Shown piece by piece: positions 6,712-11,913 of a stretch of 11,913 nt of DNA. How positions within the stretch are numbered: the stretch's first letter is position 1; each line of letters starts with the position of its first letter. The translations under genes were made by a program, and so were the position numbers. Source of the DNA: Candidatus Thalassarchaeum betae. GTDB lineage: Archaea > Thermoplasmatota > Poseidoniia > Poseidoniales > Thalassarchaeaceae. Under the pieces are notes generated by a model. It did not search any database. It had not been told where the DNA came from and worked only from the letters and a program-made list of their open reading frames with translations. The DNA lies in NCBI GenBank assembly GCA_022448665.1, contig JAKUUO010000037.1:1-11913 (forward strand). Direction: 5' to 3'.

Positions 6712-7812
6712 CTAATGCATCAAATCGCTGATGGAAGATGCCTTCCAGGAGTCGTCAGATGATTCTGGTGCATCCAGCCATCCCAATCCTGCGTATCCGC
6801 AGCCCATAGAGTCGAGTGATGACCTCAGAGAGAGAGGGAGTGGGGTCGCGTCGCATCCAGCGATGATGATGTTGGTGATGCCATGATGCAGGACCATATC
6901 GGCCAAAGCATCCTGCTCTGTCGGCTCCAAGCACAAGGCCGAGCATTTTGGCATAGCCACTCCGTGATGAACGCTACCTGCTGGGAATCGTGGGCAAGCG
7001 CCCTCGCAACCGCAGTCTACGAGGGCAACTCTGTGAGTTGAGCCGTCTCGAGATAACACATCATCGACCTCGAATTTTCTGCGGCCGAGTGGGGCTTCAG
7101 GCAAGGTTCGGGAGATCTTGTCGGCCAAGGCCATGGCCGCAAACGCAGCGAGCAACCTCAGGCCTTCATACTCGGCTGGTAGAGTCAGCAGCAGGAGTCC
7201 TCCGAAAATCAGCAGGATGCGCGCCCTGAATCGGACCTCCCCGTGCTCGACCAGCCCTAGCAAACGAGCTATGGAGAGGGACAGTGTGGCTAGCATGATG
7301 GTGACGAGTAGCCAGGAGAATCCTAGAGCCAGCCTGAAGAGGGCGCTCGCATCGTATCTGGTTCCTACACCCTCTAGAGAGTCGGCGGCATGGGCGGCCT
7401 CGATGAAGAAGGGGAGCATGTAACCCCATGTCGCCAGAATCACCAGCGGGATGATGGCCATGCTCAGGCAAAGCAGGGTTGCGAGCCAACTGCGCTCGCG
7501 GGGAAGCAAGCCAGGTCGAGCGAATCGATGCAGTTGCAGAGATATCACTGGCATCACTGTCAGCAGGGCCAGCAATATCGCCAAGGACCACCGTATCTCC
7601 AACCACTCGAAGGGGGAGTAGACAGACAGATTGGGAGCATCGGCACCCAAGGGGAGGTAGTCCAGCCACGCTCGCATCAGCGAGTCGGTGGCGTATGCGC
7701 ATGCGATGGTAGCGAAGAACAGGAGAATCGCCGAAATGCGTATCACGTGATTTAACTCTGCGAGGTGTTCGGACAACGGTCTTGGCCTGTCTGAGGATAC
7801 TGCGAGTGTCAT
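6712..7812 (-). CDS. tatC: Divergent TatC-family translocase subunit with C-terminal HdrA-like cysteine domain
   Basis: TatC is the twin-arginine signal receptor of the Tat export pathway. Residues 1-240 fit: PLSEHLAEL (H16, E19) before the first helix, SPFEW (66-70) before the second, RPGLLPRER with E106, and six predicted helices, the last two short and joined at LTLPAEYE. E19 and E106 match signal-binding glutamates of E. coli TatC (E15, E103). The buried helix-4 FEVP motif (E170 in E. coli) is missing; the place reads GFSWLLV. Residues 245-366 are an added domain with C267, C269, C273, C290, C294, C320 and C338; its GITNIIIAGCDATPLPLSL resembles the N-terminal region of HdrA, so Fe-S binding is inferred. 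TatC termini are cytoplasmic, which would place this domain inside. Start ATG 7812 lies one base after the previous stop (TGA-A-ATG); the frame stays open upstream inside the neighbour but those codons look unrelated. No tatA/B gene is in the window. Confidence 0.8.
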   Translation of the reverse strand: MTLAVSSDRPRPLSEHLAELNHVIRISAILLFFATIACAYATDSLMRAWLDYLPLGADAPNLSVYSPFEWLEIRWSLAILLALLTVMPVISLQLHRFARPGLLPRERSWLATLLCLSMAIIPLVILATWGYMLPFFIEAAHAADSLEGVGTRYDASALFRLALGFSWLLVTIMLATLSLSIARLLGLVEHGEVRFRARILLIFGGLLLLTLPAEYEGLRLLAAFAAMALADKISRTLPEAPLGRRKFEVDDVLSRDGSTHRVALVDCGCEGACPRFPAGSVHHGVAMPKCSALCLEPTEQDALADMVLHHGITNIIIAGCDATPLPLSLRSSLDSMGCGYAGLGWLDAPESSDDSWKASSISDLMH

Positions 7813-7813
7813 T

Positions 7814-8887
7814 TCAGAGGGTGTCCTTGATCTGTGGCTCTGCTCTGGCCGCCAACACCGTCCTGTAGACGCTGTAAGCGGCCCATGCACTGATGAAGAA
7901 GGCACAGCCGATTGCGAACGAGGTGAGGTCGAAGGTTCTAGTTCCTTCCTCGACGATACTGTCCGGAGGAAAAGAGATGGATGCGTCCGAGGCCATCCAA
8001 CGAACACCGACGGCGAATGCTGCGACGCCGATTAGGCCACTTCGTATGGCTTGCGGGTAGGCGAGTTCTGTTGCTAGGAACTCGGGGGCTTCATCGTAGC
8101 GGCGCTCGAGTATCTCCTTCTGGACCACAGCCCCGACTATCAGAGCCACTAAACTGGTCCAGTAAAGCAGATTGCCCTGTTCGTAGATTCTCAACGATAG
8201 GGCCGCTTGGCGCTCTGCCTCCTTCTCGGCATCGGACTCCTCAATTAGGAACAGGGTGTCGTAGTCGCCGACCGAAATCGTCCTTGTCTCGAGAGTTGCG
8301 GCATCATCCCCCGAGTCTATTGTTCCGGGAGCATTTACAGTGAAAGAGAGAAGGTTCCAGTAGTCGCCCTCGTCCGGCACCCCAGAACCATCGACTGAGT
8401 TTCCTGCCAACCAGAAACTAACTGCGCCTACGTCCTCGGTGGGCGCAGTCCAGTTCAGGAACCAGATGCCATCTGAGTCGATGGCGGAATGAGATACGTC
8501 ACCAGGGGCCTTTTCTGCCTCGCGGATGTCTTGGCCATCAGCCCACGTAAATGCCCCCATTCCCGCTGAAGAGAGCAGGAAACCCGCCTTGTTATTGCCA
8601 TCTCCGCCAGAAAGGGACAGAGAGTCAGCTACGGTGATGGTGTATTGATAGGTCTCGTCTAGCCCATACATCACAGGGACGCCAGTGATCATTACCACCG
8701 ACCTGTCTGAAGGGGCGCCATTGTTGTGACATGTGCAACCATACCGGACAGTCAAATCGCCGTTGCCGTCGATGCCGTCGTTGTCGGTTTCGGCTGGCGG
8801 TCCGCCGGACATTGCCATAGAAGGCAAGGCGAGCAGCCCTAGCAGCATCAAGCAGAGAATTGCCCTGTTGACAGTCGCTCGCATCAT
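7814..8887 (-). CDS. Choice-of-anchor-V/Reeler-like exported domain with CTCH motif and three membrane helices
   Basis: Membrane protein of unknown function, 357 aa. From ATG 8887 it begins with a clean signal peptide (RATVNRAILCLMLLGLLALP, cut near SMA). The exported part has C51-T-C-H54 just after it, then a beta-sandwich with the pattern AGFLLSSAG ... VSHS ... WFLNWTAPTEDVGAVSFWLA ... EGDYWN, which I match by eye to the choice-of-anchor V domain; in that family a cysteine-His motif also precedes the sandwich. The C-terminus has three predicted helices (NLLYWTSLVALIVGAVV, AIRSGLIGVAAFAVGV, FAIGCAFFISAWAAYSVY). GGTG lies just upstream of the paired ATGs at 8887 and 8884. A longer frame to ATG 8947 exists, but that codon sits in a hairpin loop and its extra residues spoil the signal peptide. 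It sits between pntB and the tatC-like gene. CTCH is one residue short of the heme-c motif CxxCH, so metal or heme binding is open. Confidence 0.72.
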   Translation of the reverse strand: MMRATVNRAILCLMLLGLLALPSMAMSGGPPAETDNDGIDGNGDLTVRYGCTCHNNGAPSDRSVVMITGVPVMYGLDETYQYTITVADSLSLSGGDGNNKAGFLLSSAGMGAFTWADGQDIREAEKAPGDVSHSAIDSDGIWFLNWTAPTEDVGAVSFWLAGNSVDGSGVPDEGDYWNLLSFTVNAPGTIDSGDDAATLETRTISVGDYDTLFLIEESDAEKEAERQAALSLRIYEQGNLLYWTSLVALIVGAVVQKEILERRYDEAPEFLATELAYPQAIRSGLIGVAAFAVGVRWMASDASISFPPDSIVEEGTRTFDLTSFAIGCAFFISAWAAYSVYRTVLAARAEPQIKDTL

Positions 8888-8908
8888 CCCACCTGTACTT
8901 CTCTCGGC

Positions 8909-8919
8909 TGTCGGAGTCT
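8909..8919 (-). promoter_or_regulatory. Weak TATA-like element before the choice-of-anchor-V-like gene
   Basis: On the minus strand the pntB-downstream gap contains CGGTTATGAGA, with TTATGAG starting about 37 bases before the ATG at 8887, so transcription could start about 10 bases before it. This is the only AT-richer patch in the gap. It would let the downstream genes be expressed apart from pnt, but the match is weak. Confidence 0.2.
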
Positions 8920-8936
8920 CATAACCGTTGCTCGGT

Positions 8937-8956
8937 CGCATCCCCATAGGGATGCG
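8937..8956 (-). repeat. Perfect 8-bp hairpin just after pntB
   Basis: On the gene strand CGCATCCC-TATG-GGGATGCG starts seven bases after the pntB stop codon. The stem is perfect and GC-rich. No run of T follows, so it does not look like a terminator; an mRNA-stabilising or processing site at the 3' end of the pnt segment is possible. The ATG at 8947 lies across the loop, which argues against its use as the next gene's start. Confidence 0.5.
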
Positions 8957-8962
8957 CCATCC

Positions 8963-10390
8963 TCACAGTTCCTTGATGGCCGAATTCAGTTCGTTCATCA
9001 TCTTCTTGCCGTCTCCGAACAGCATCATCGTCTTGTCCATGTAGAACAGGTCATTGTCGACTCCAGCGTACCCCACAGAAAGACTGCGCTTGATGATTAC
9101 AACCACTCTGGCCTTGTCAACGTCCAAGATAGGCATCCCGGCCAGAGGGCCCTCAGATGTGCGAGCAACGGGGTTTGTGGTGTCGTTTGCACCGATAACC
9201 AAAGCAACGTCGCAATCTGGGAACTCAGAGTTAATGTCATCCAACTCGATTAGTTGCTCATAGGGGACGTTGGCTTCGGCCAGTAGGACGTTCATGTGGC
9301 CAGGCATTCTGCCGGCTACGGGGTGAATGCCATAGAATATCTCACAGCCTTCGGCTTCCATCATGTCGGCGAACTCCTTGACTGCGTGCTGACTTTGACT
9401 GACAGCCATTCCGTAACCTGGGATGATGATGACCTTCTGGACACCGTCGAGAACCATCGCTACCTCTTCGGGATCGCTACCGACTTTGGTGCGTGTAAGC
9501 TGATCCTTGTCGGCGGTGCCCCCGAATGCCTTGAACAGGACATCTTGCAGGGTCCTGTTCATCGCCTTGCACATGATGAATGTGAGGACCAATCCGGCGG
9601 CGCCGACCATCGAGCCGGCGATGATTAGGACGTTGTTGCCGATTACGAAGCCGGTGAAGGCTGCGGCGATTCCCGAAAGCGAGTTCAGTAGACTGACGAC
9701 TACGGGCATGTCGGCCCCGCCTATCGGGATGACGAACAGGATGCCCAGCAGGCTAGACATGCCCACTATTCCCCAGATGTAGTCCTTGTTGGTGGGTTCC
9801 CCGATGGTCATCCAGATCAGATAGACTAGTCCTACTAGGAGTAGAGTCTTCAATACGTTAAGCCAAGGAGGACCCCAGGTGGGGAATCTGACCCACTTCT
9901 TGGAGAGGGGGATGATGAAGCCTCCTTTGAGTTTCATCATCGCGACCAGAGAGCCGCTGAGAGTCGCCCATCCAACGAGACCGGAGAGTCCGATTGCAAC
10001 CCAAGTCGCGTAGAGTTCGATACCTTCGGGGATACCGCCTTCAGTGCTAATCCGACTGAATGCCTCGGACATGCCGACGAGTGCGGATGCGCCGCCCCCA
10101 AAGCCATTGAACAGAGCAACCAGCTCGGGCATGCCAGTCATCTCGACCTTTGTGGCCATCAAGGAGCCAATCAGTATCCCTATGGCCAGCCCCCCGACAA
10201 TCAGCTCCCAGCCGATTACCTCCTCGGTGTACATCCTAGCCAGTGTGACCAGTACAGCGAGGAACATACCCATTGCACCGAGTCTGTTACCCCGAGGGGC
10301 TGTCCTCGGACTAGAAAGTTGCTTGATACCGAAGATGAAGAGTGCAGCAGATATCAGGTAGCCAATTTCCCACACTGCCGCGCTGACCAT
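8963..10390 (-). CDS. pntB: NAD(P) transhydrogenase subunit beta
   Basis: Beta subunit of proton-translocating transhydrogenase: a membrane part (domain II) that passes protons and the NADP(H)-binding domain III, facing the cytoplasm. 475 aa, close to E. coli PntB (462). The N-terminal 280 residues hold about nine hydrophobic segments. Domain III is strongly conserved: IIPGYGMAVSQSQHAV (G325-Y-G-M), YGIHPVAGRMPGHMNVLLAE, VIGANDTTNP, AGMPILDVDKA and K434-R435-S436 followed by VGYAGVDNDLF, the NADP 2'-phosphate and lid regions. MLFGDGKK closes the domain. The ATG at 10390 directly follows the pntAB stop (TGA-ATG), so the two are translationally close and surely co-transcribed. All visible catalytic motifs are intact, so it should be active. 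Confidence 0.97.
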   Translation of the reverse strand: MVSAAVWEIGYLISAALFIFGIKQLSSPRTAPRGNRLGAMGMFLAVLVTLARMYTEEVIGWELIVGGLAIGILIGSLMATKVEMTGMPELVALFNGFGGGASALVGMSEAFSRISTEGGIPEGIELYATWVAIGLSGLVGWATLSGSLVAMMKLKGGFIIPLSKKWVRFPTWGPPWLNVLKTLLLVGLVYLIWMTIGEPTNKDYIWGIVGMSSLLGILFVIPIGGADMPVVVSLLNSLSGIAAAFTGFVIGNNVLIIAGSMVGAAGLVLTFIMCKAMNRTLQDVLFKAFGGTADKDQLTRTKVGSDPEEVAMVLDGVQKVIIIPGYGMAVSQSQHAVKEFADMMEAEGCEIFYGIHPVAGRMPGHMNVLLAEANVPYEQLIELDDINSEFPDCDVALVIGANDTTNPVARTSEGPLAGMPILDVDKARVVVIIKRSLSVGYAGVDNDLFYMDKTMMLFGDGKKMMNELNSAIKEL

Positions 10391-10699
10391 TCACTCACCG
10401 CCCTTGCGTCTCTTGCCGGCTATCATTTCCAGCATCCTGTTGGTGACCATGAAGCCGCCAACGACGTTGATGGTGGCCATAATCAGAGCTGCGAAAGCCA
10501 TCCACGCCGCGGCCCCTGGATCACCGTCGTTGAAGGCAGTGTTAGAGAGGATCAGCGCACCGACAATAGTGATTCCGGAGATTGCATTGGCACCGGACAT
10601 CAGCGGGGTGTGCAGTGTAGGTGGGACCTTGCTGATGAGTTCGAAGCCGAGGAAAATAGCCAGTATGAAGACGGTGATACTCCCAACCAAGGCTGCCAC
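10391..10699 (-). CDS. pntAB: NAD(P) transhydrogenase subunit alpha, membrane part (alpha-2)
   Basis: Small membrane subunit equal to the C-terminal domain II part of one-piece PntA. 102 aa with three hydrophobic helices (about residues 6-22, 38-57, 63-85). The hallmark is VPPTLHTPLMSGANAISGI, with H30; E. coli PntA has HALHTPLMSVTNAISGI at the same place, directly before the second helix. The tail NVVGGFMVTNRML matches the family's end. The start is a GTG at 10699, eight bases after the pntAA stop; no ATG is available upstream in frame. This split alpha-1/alpha-2/beta form is known from Rhodospirillum and many other bacteria. The stop abuts pntB. Confidence 0.95.
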   Translation of the reverse strand: MAALVGSITVFILAIFLGFELISKVPPTLHTPLMSGANAISGITIVGALILSNTAFNDGDPGAAAWMAFAALIMATINVVGGFMVTNRMLEMIAGKRRKGGE

Positions 10700-10707
10700 A
10701 GTGAGAC

Positions 10708-11868
10708 TCAGTTGACCACCCCCGCCAGTCTGGACTGCTTCTCGTGGATGGCCCCGTCACTGCAGATGAGGACACCGCCCATCCCCGGCACGTGGAGCTC
10801 TGAGCCTGCTGGAGCGCCGACTAGGACATCATCGTCCATATCCAAGGTCAATTCACCCTCCTTGACGAGGGTGGTCACGAAGTTAGTCAGGTTATTCGAG
10901 TACAGCATACTCGCTGTTGAAGCGACCAGTCCTGGCAGATTCTCGATCCCGATGATAGTGACTCCGTGCTCGACTACGGTCTGACCGGGCTTGGTGAGCT
11001 CGCAATTGCCGCCGACATCAGCGTTCATGTCGACTATCACAGCGCCTTCCTTGAACGTCTCAACTGCGCCGGCAGGCACCGTGATGGGGGCGGGACGCCC
11101 GAAGATTCGAGCGGTAGTGATGATGACATCAGCGTCCTTTGCGACCTCGCAGACAGTGTCGTTGACCTTCTGGATAAACTCGGGTGTCAGGGGCTTGGCG
11201 TATCCAGACTCATCCTCGAAGTCGTCCATCCCTTCGACCTCGATGAAGCGACCGCCGACGGACTCGATCTCCTCGGCCGCAGACTTCCTGACGTCGGATG
11301 CGTAGACTATGGCACCGAGTCGCTTGGCTGTGGCGATGGCCTGCAATCCGGCTACGCCACTGCCCATGATGACGAACTTGGCGGCCTTGACGGTGCCAGC
11401 GCTAGTGGTCATCATCGGGATGGCCTTGGCGATGTGGGCAGAACCCATCAGCACCGCTTTGTAGCCAGCGAGGTTGTCCTGGCTGGAGTTGACGTCCATG
11501 GATTGGGCTCTCGACAGCCTCCTGGGTATCATGTCCATACTTAGCAGGGTGATGCCCGCCGCCATCGCATCCCTGACGCGCTGGGGGTGTCTGAACGGAT
11601 CAGCGACGCAAGCGAGCATCTGACCTGAGTTCATGGTGGATGTGTTCGGCATGTGGATGGTGACGAGGAGGTCGGCTGACAAGGCCTCGTCCCTAGAAAC
11701 GACCTGGGCACCTTTGGACTCGTACATGGAGTCTGAGTAGTTTGATTCAGAGCCGGCTCCTGATTCAATCAGTACCTCGAAGCCAGCCTTTCCGAGTTTA
11801 GACACCGAATTGGGGACTATGGCTACGCGGCTCTCCCCTTCCGGTTCAAGCAATACCCCAAGGCGCAT
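10708..11868 (-). CDS. pntAA: NAD(P) transhydrogenase subunit alpha, NAD(H)-binding part (alpha-1)
   Basis: Soluble domain I, which binds NAD(H) and passes hydride to NADP(H) on PntB; related to alanine dehydrogenase. 386 aa, the usual size for a separate alpha-1. It opens with MRLGVLLEPEGESRVA, like E. coli MRIGIPRERLTNETRVA. The nicotinamide-contact loop is present: R117, Q122, D125 and S128 in PRRLSRAQSMDVNSSQDN match R127, Q132, D135 and S138 of the Rhodospirillum enzyme. The dinucleotide fold is KFVIMGSGVAGLQAIATAKR, followed by D at the end of the second strand (YASDVRKS). IIGIENLPGLVASTASMLYS ends the conserved core. ATG 11868 is chosen because it aligns with family starts; GTG 11877 would add three residues. 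A short unconserved tail (VLICSDGAIHEKQSRLAG) replaces the usual linker to domain II. First gene of the six-gene run. Confidence 0.96.
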   Translation of the reverse strand: MRLGVLLEPEGESRVAIVPNSVSKLGKAGFEVLIESGAGSESNYSDSMYESKGAQVVSRDEALSADLLVTIHMPNTSTMNSGQMLACVADPFRHPQRVRDAMAAGITLLSMDMIPRRLSRAQSMDVNSSQDNLAGYKAVLMGSAHIAKAIPMMTTSAGTVKAAKFVIMGSGVAGLQAIATAKRLGAIVYASDVRKSAAEEIESVGGRFIEVEGMDDFEDESGYAKPLTPEFIQKVNDTVCEVAKDADVIITTARIFGRPAPITVPAGAVETFKEGAVIVDMNADVGGNCELTKPGQTVVEHGVTIIGIENLPGLVASTASMLYSNNLTNFVTTLVKEGELTLDMDDDVLVGAPAGSELHVPGMGGVLICSDGAIHEKQSRLAGVVN

Positions 11869-11889
11869 TTCAGGCACTTTCCAGTTGGA

Positions 11890-11904
11890 TGAGCCGTAGG
11901 CTCA
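11890..11904 (-). repeat. Small inverted repeat upstream of pntAA
   Basis: TGAGCC-TAC-GGCTCA on the gene strand, a 6-bp perfect stem with a three-base loop, 21 bases before the pntAA ATG. It could be in the 5' leader, an operator, or the tail of an unseen upstream gene. No T-run follows on the minus strand and no TATA-like element is visible in the 45 bases available. Confidence 0.35.
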
Positions 11905-11913
11905 CCTTTCGAC

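Noticed and set aside
7166..7702. 178-codon open frame on the minus strand in another frame
   Set aside because: Overlaps the TatC helices; the TatC frame has the helices and motifs, this one is Arg/His-rich without any.
7813..8007. Extending the tatC-like gene upstream to an ATG at 8007
   Set aside because: The added 65 residues lie inside the preceding gene, are Ser/Arg/Pro-rich and do not resemble TatC; ATG 7812 directly precedes the expected N-terminus.
8729..8737. CTCH read as a c-type heme site
   Set aside because: The canonical motif has two residues between the cysteines; with one residue a covalent heme cannot be claimed from sequence alone.
8937..8956. Hairpin after pntB as an intrinsic terminator
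   Set aside because: No T-run follows on the gene strand, and archaeal termination relies mainly on T-runs rather than such stems.
10319..10984. 221-codon open frame on the plus strand
   Set aside because: Antisense to pntB start, all of pntAB and the end of pntAA, all strongly conserved; its translation shows no family pattern.
10966..11544. 192-codon open frame on the plus strand
   Set aside because: Antisense to the conserved pntAA core; Asp/Gly/His-rich mirror translation of that gene.
1..11913. tRNA or rRNA genes, CRISPR arrays, insertion sequences or integrases
   Set aside because: Looked for on both strands; no regularly spaced repeats, transposase-like frames or tRNA-like cloverleaf were recognised, and almost all bases are in coding sequence.

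Overview
The window reads as a gene-dense piece of an archaeal chromosome. The best domain-level marker is a two-repeat tRNA-splicing endonuclease (EndA) at 3624-4694, an archaeal enzyme. The company it keeps is typical of planktonic marine Thermoplasmatota (Poseidoniales, Marine Group II): large exported PKD-type and M6-protease-type proteins with one C-terminal membrane anchor, a three-subunit proton-translocating transhydrogenase, and 0-30 base gaps between genes. The order-level placement is inference; no rRNA or other taxonomic marker is present.

Layout. (1) Positions 1-3598, minus strand: a kinase-fold protein of the HldE/RfaE1 type, then an exported PKD-like protein, then Xaa-Pro aminopeptidase, which is cut by the left edge of the window. 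(2) Positions 3624-4694, plus strand: endA, divergent from the kinase with only 25 bases between the proposed start codons, and meeting the next gene tail to tail with no base between the stop codons. (3) Positions 4695-11868, minus strand: a run of six genes read right to left, pntAA, pntAB, pntB, a choice-of-anchor-V-like membrane protein with a CTCH motif, a divergent TatC with an extra cysteine-rich domain, and an exported M6-type metalloprotease. Gaps are 8, 0, about 75, 1 and 28 bases, so most or all are probably co-transcribed.

How the genes fit together. PntAA/PntAB/PntB use the proton gradient to make NADPH from NADH. The next two genes also carry redox-type cysteine motifs: CTCH in a predicted exported domain, and seven cysteines in a domain fused to TatC that resembles the N-terminal part of heterodisulfide reductase subunit HdrA. 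The last gene is a secreted protease, a plausible export client. The TatC-HdrA-like fusion beside transhydrogenase is the most unusual thing in the window. The second is the kinase-fold protein, in which the catalytic GAGD signature has become GLHD.

Three short perfect hairpins lie at gene junctions of the six-gene run (6659-6678, 8937-8956, 11890-11904); one contains a possible start codon in its stem, another holds a possible start codon in its loop. No tRNA, rRNA, CRISPR array, insertion sequence or integrase was seen. No stretch above 100 bases is without a gene.
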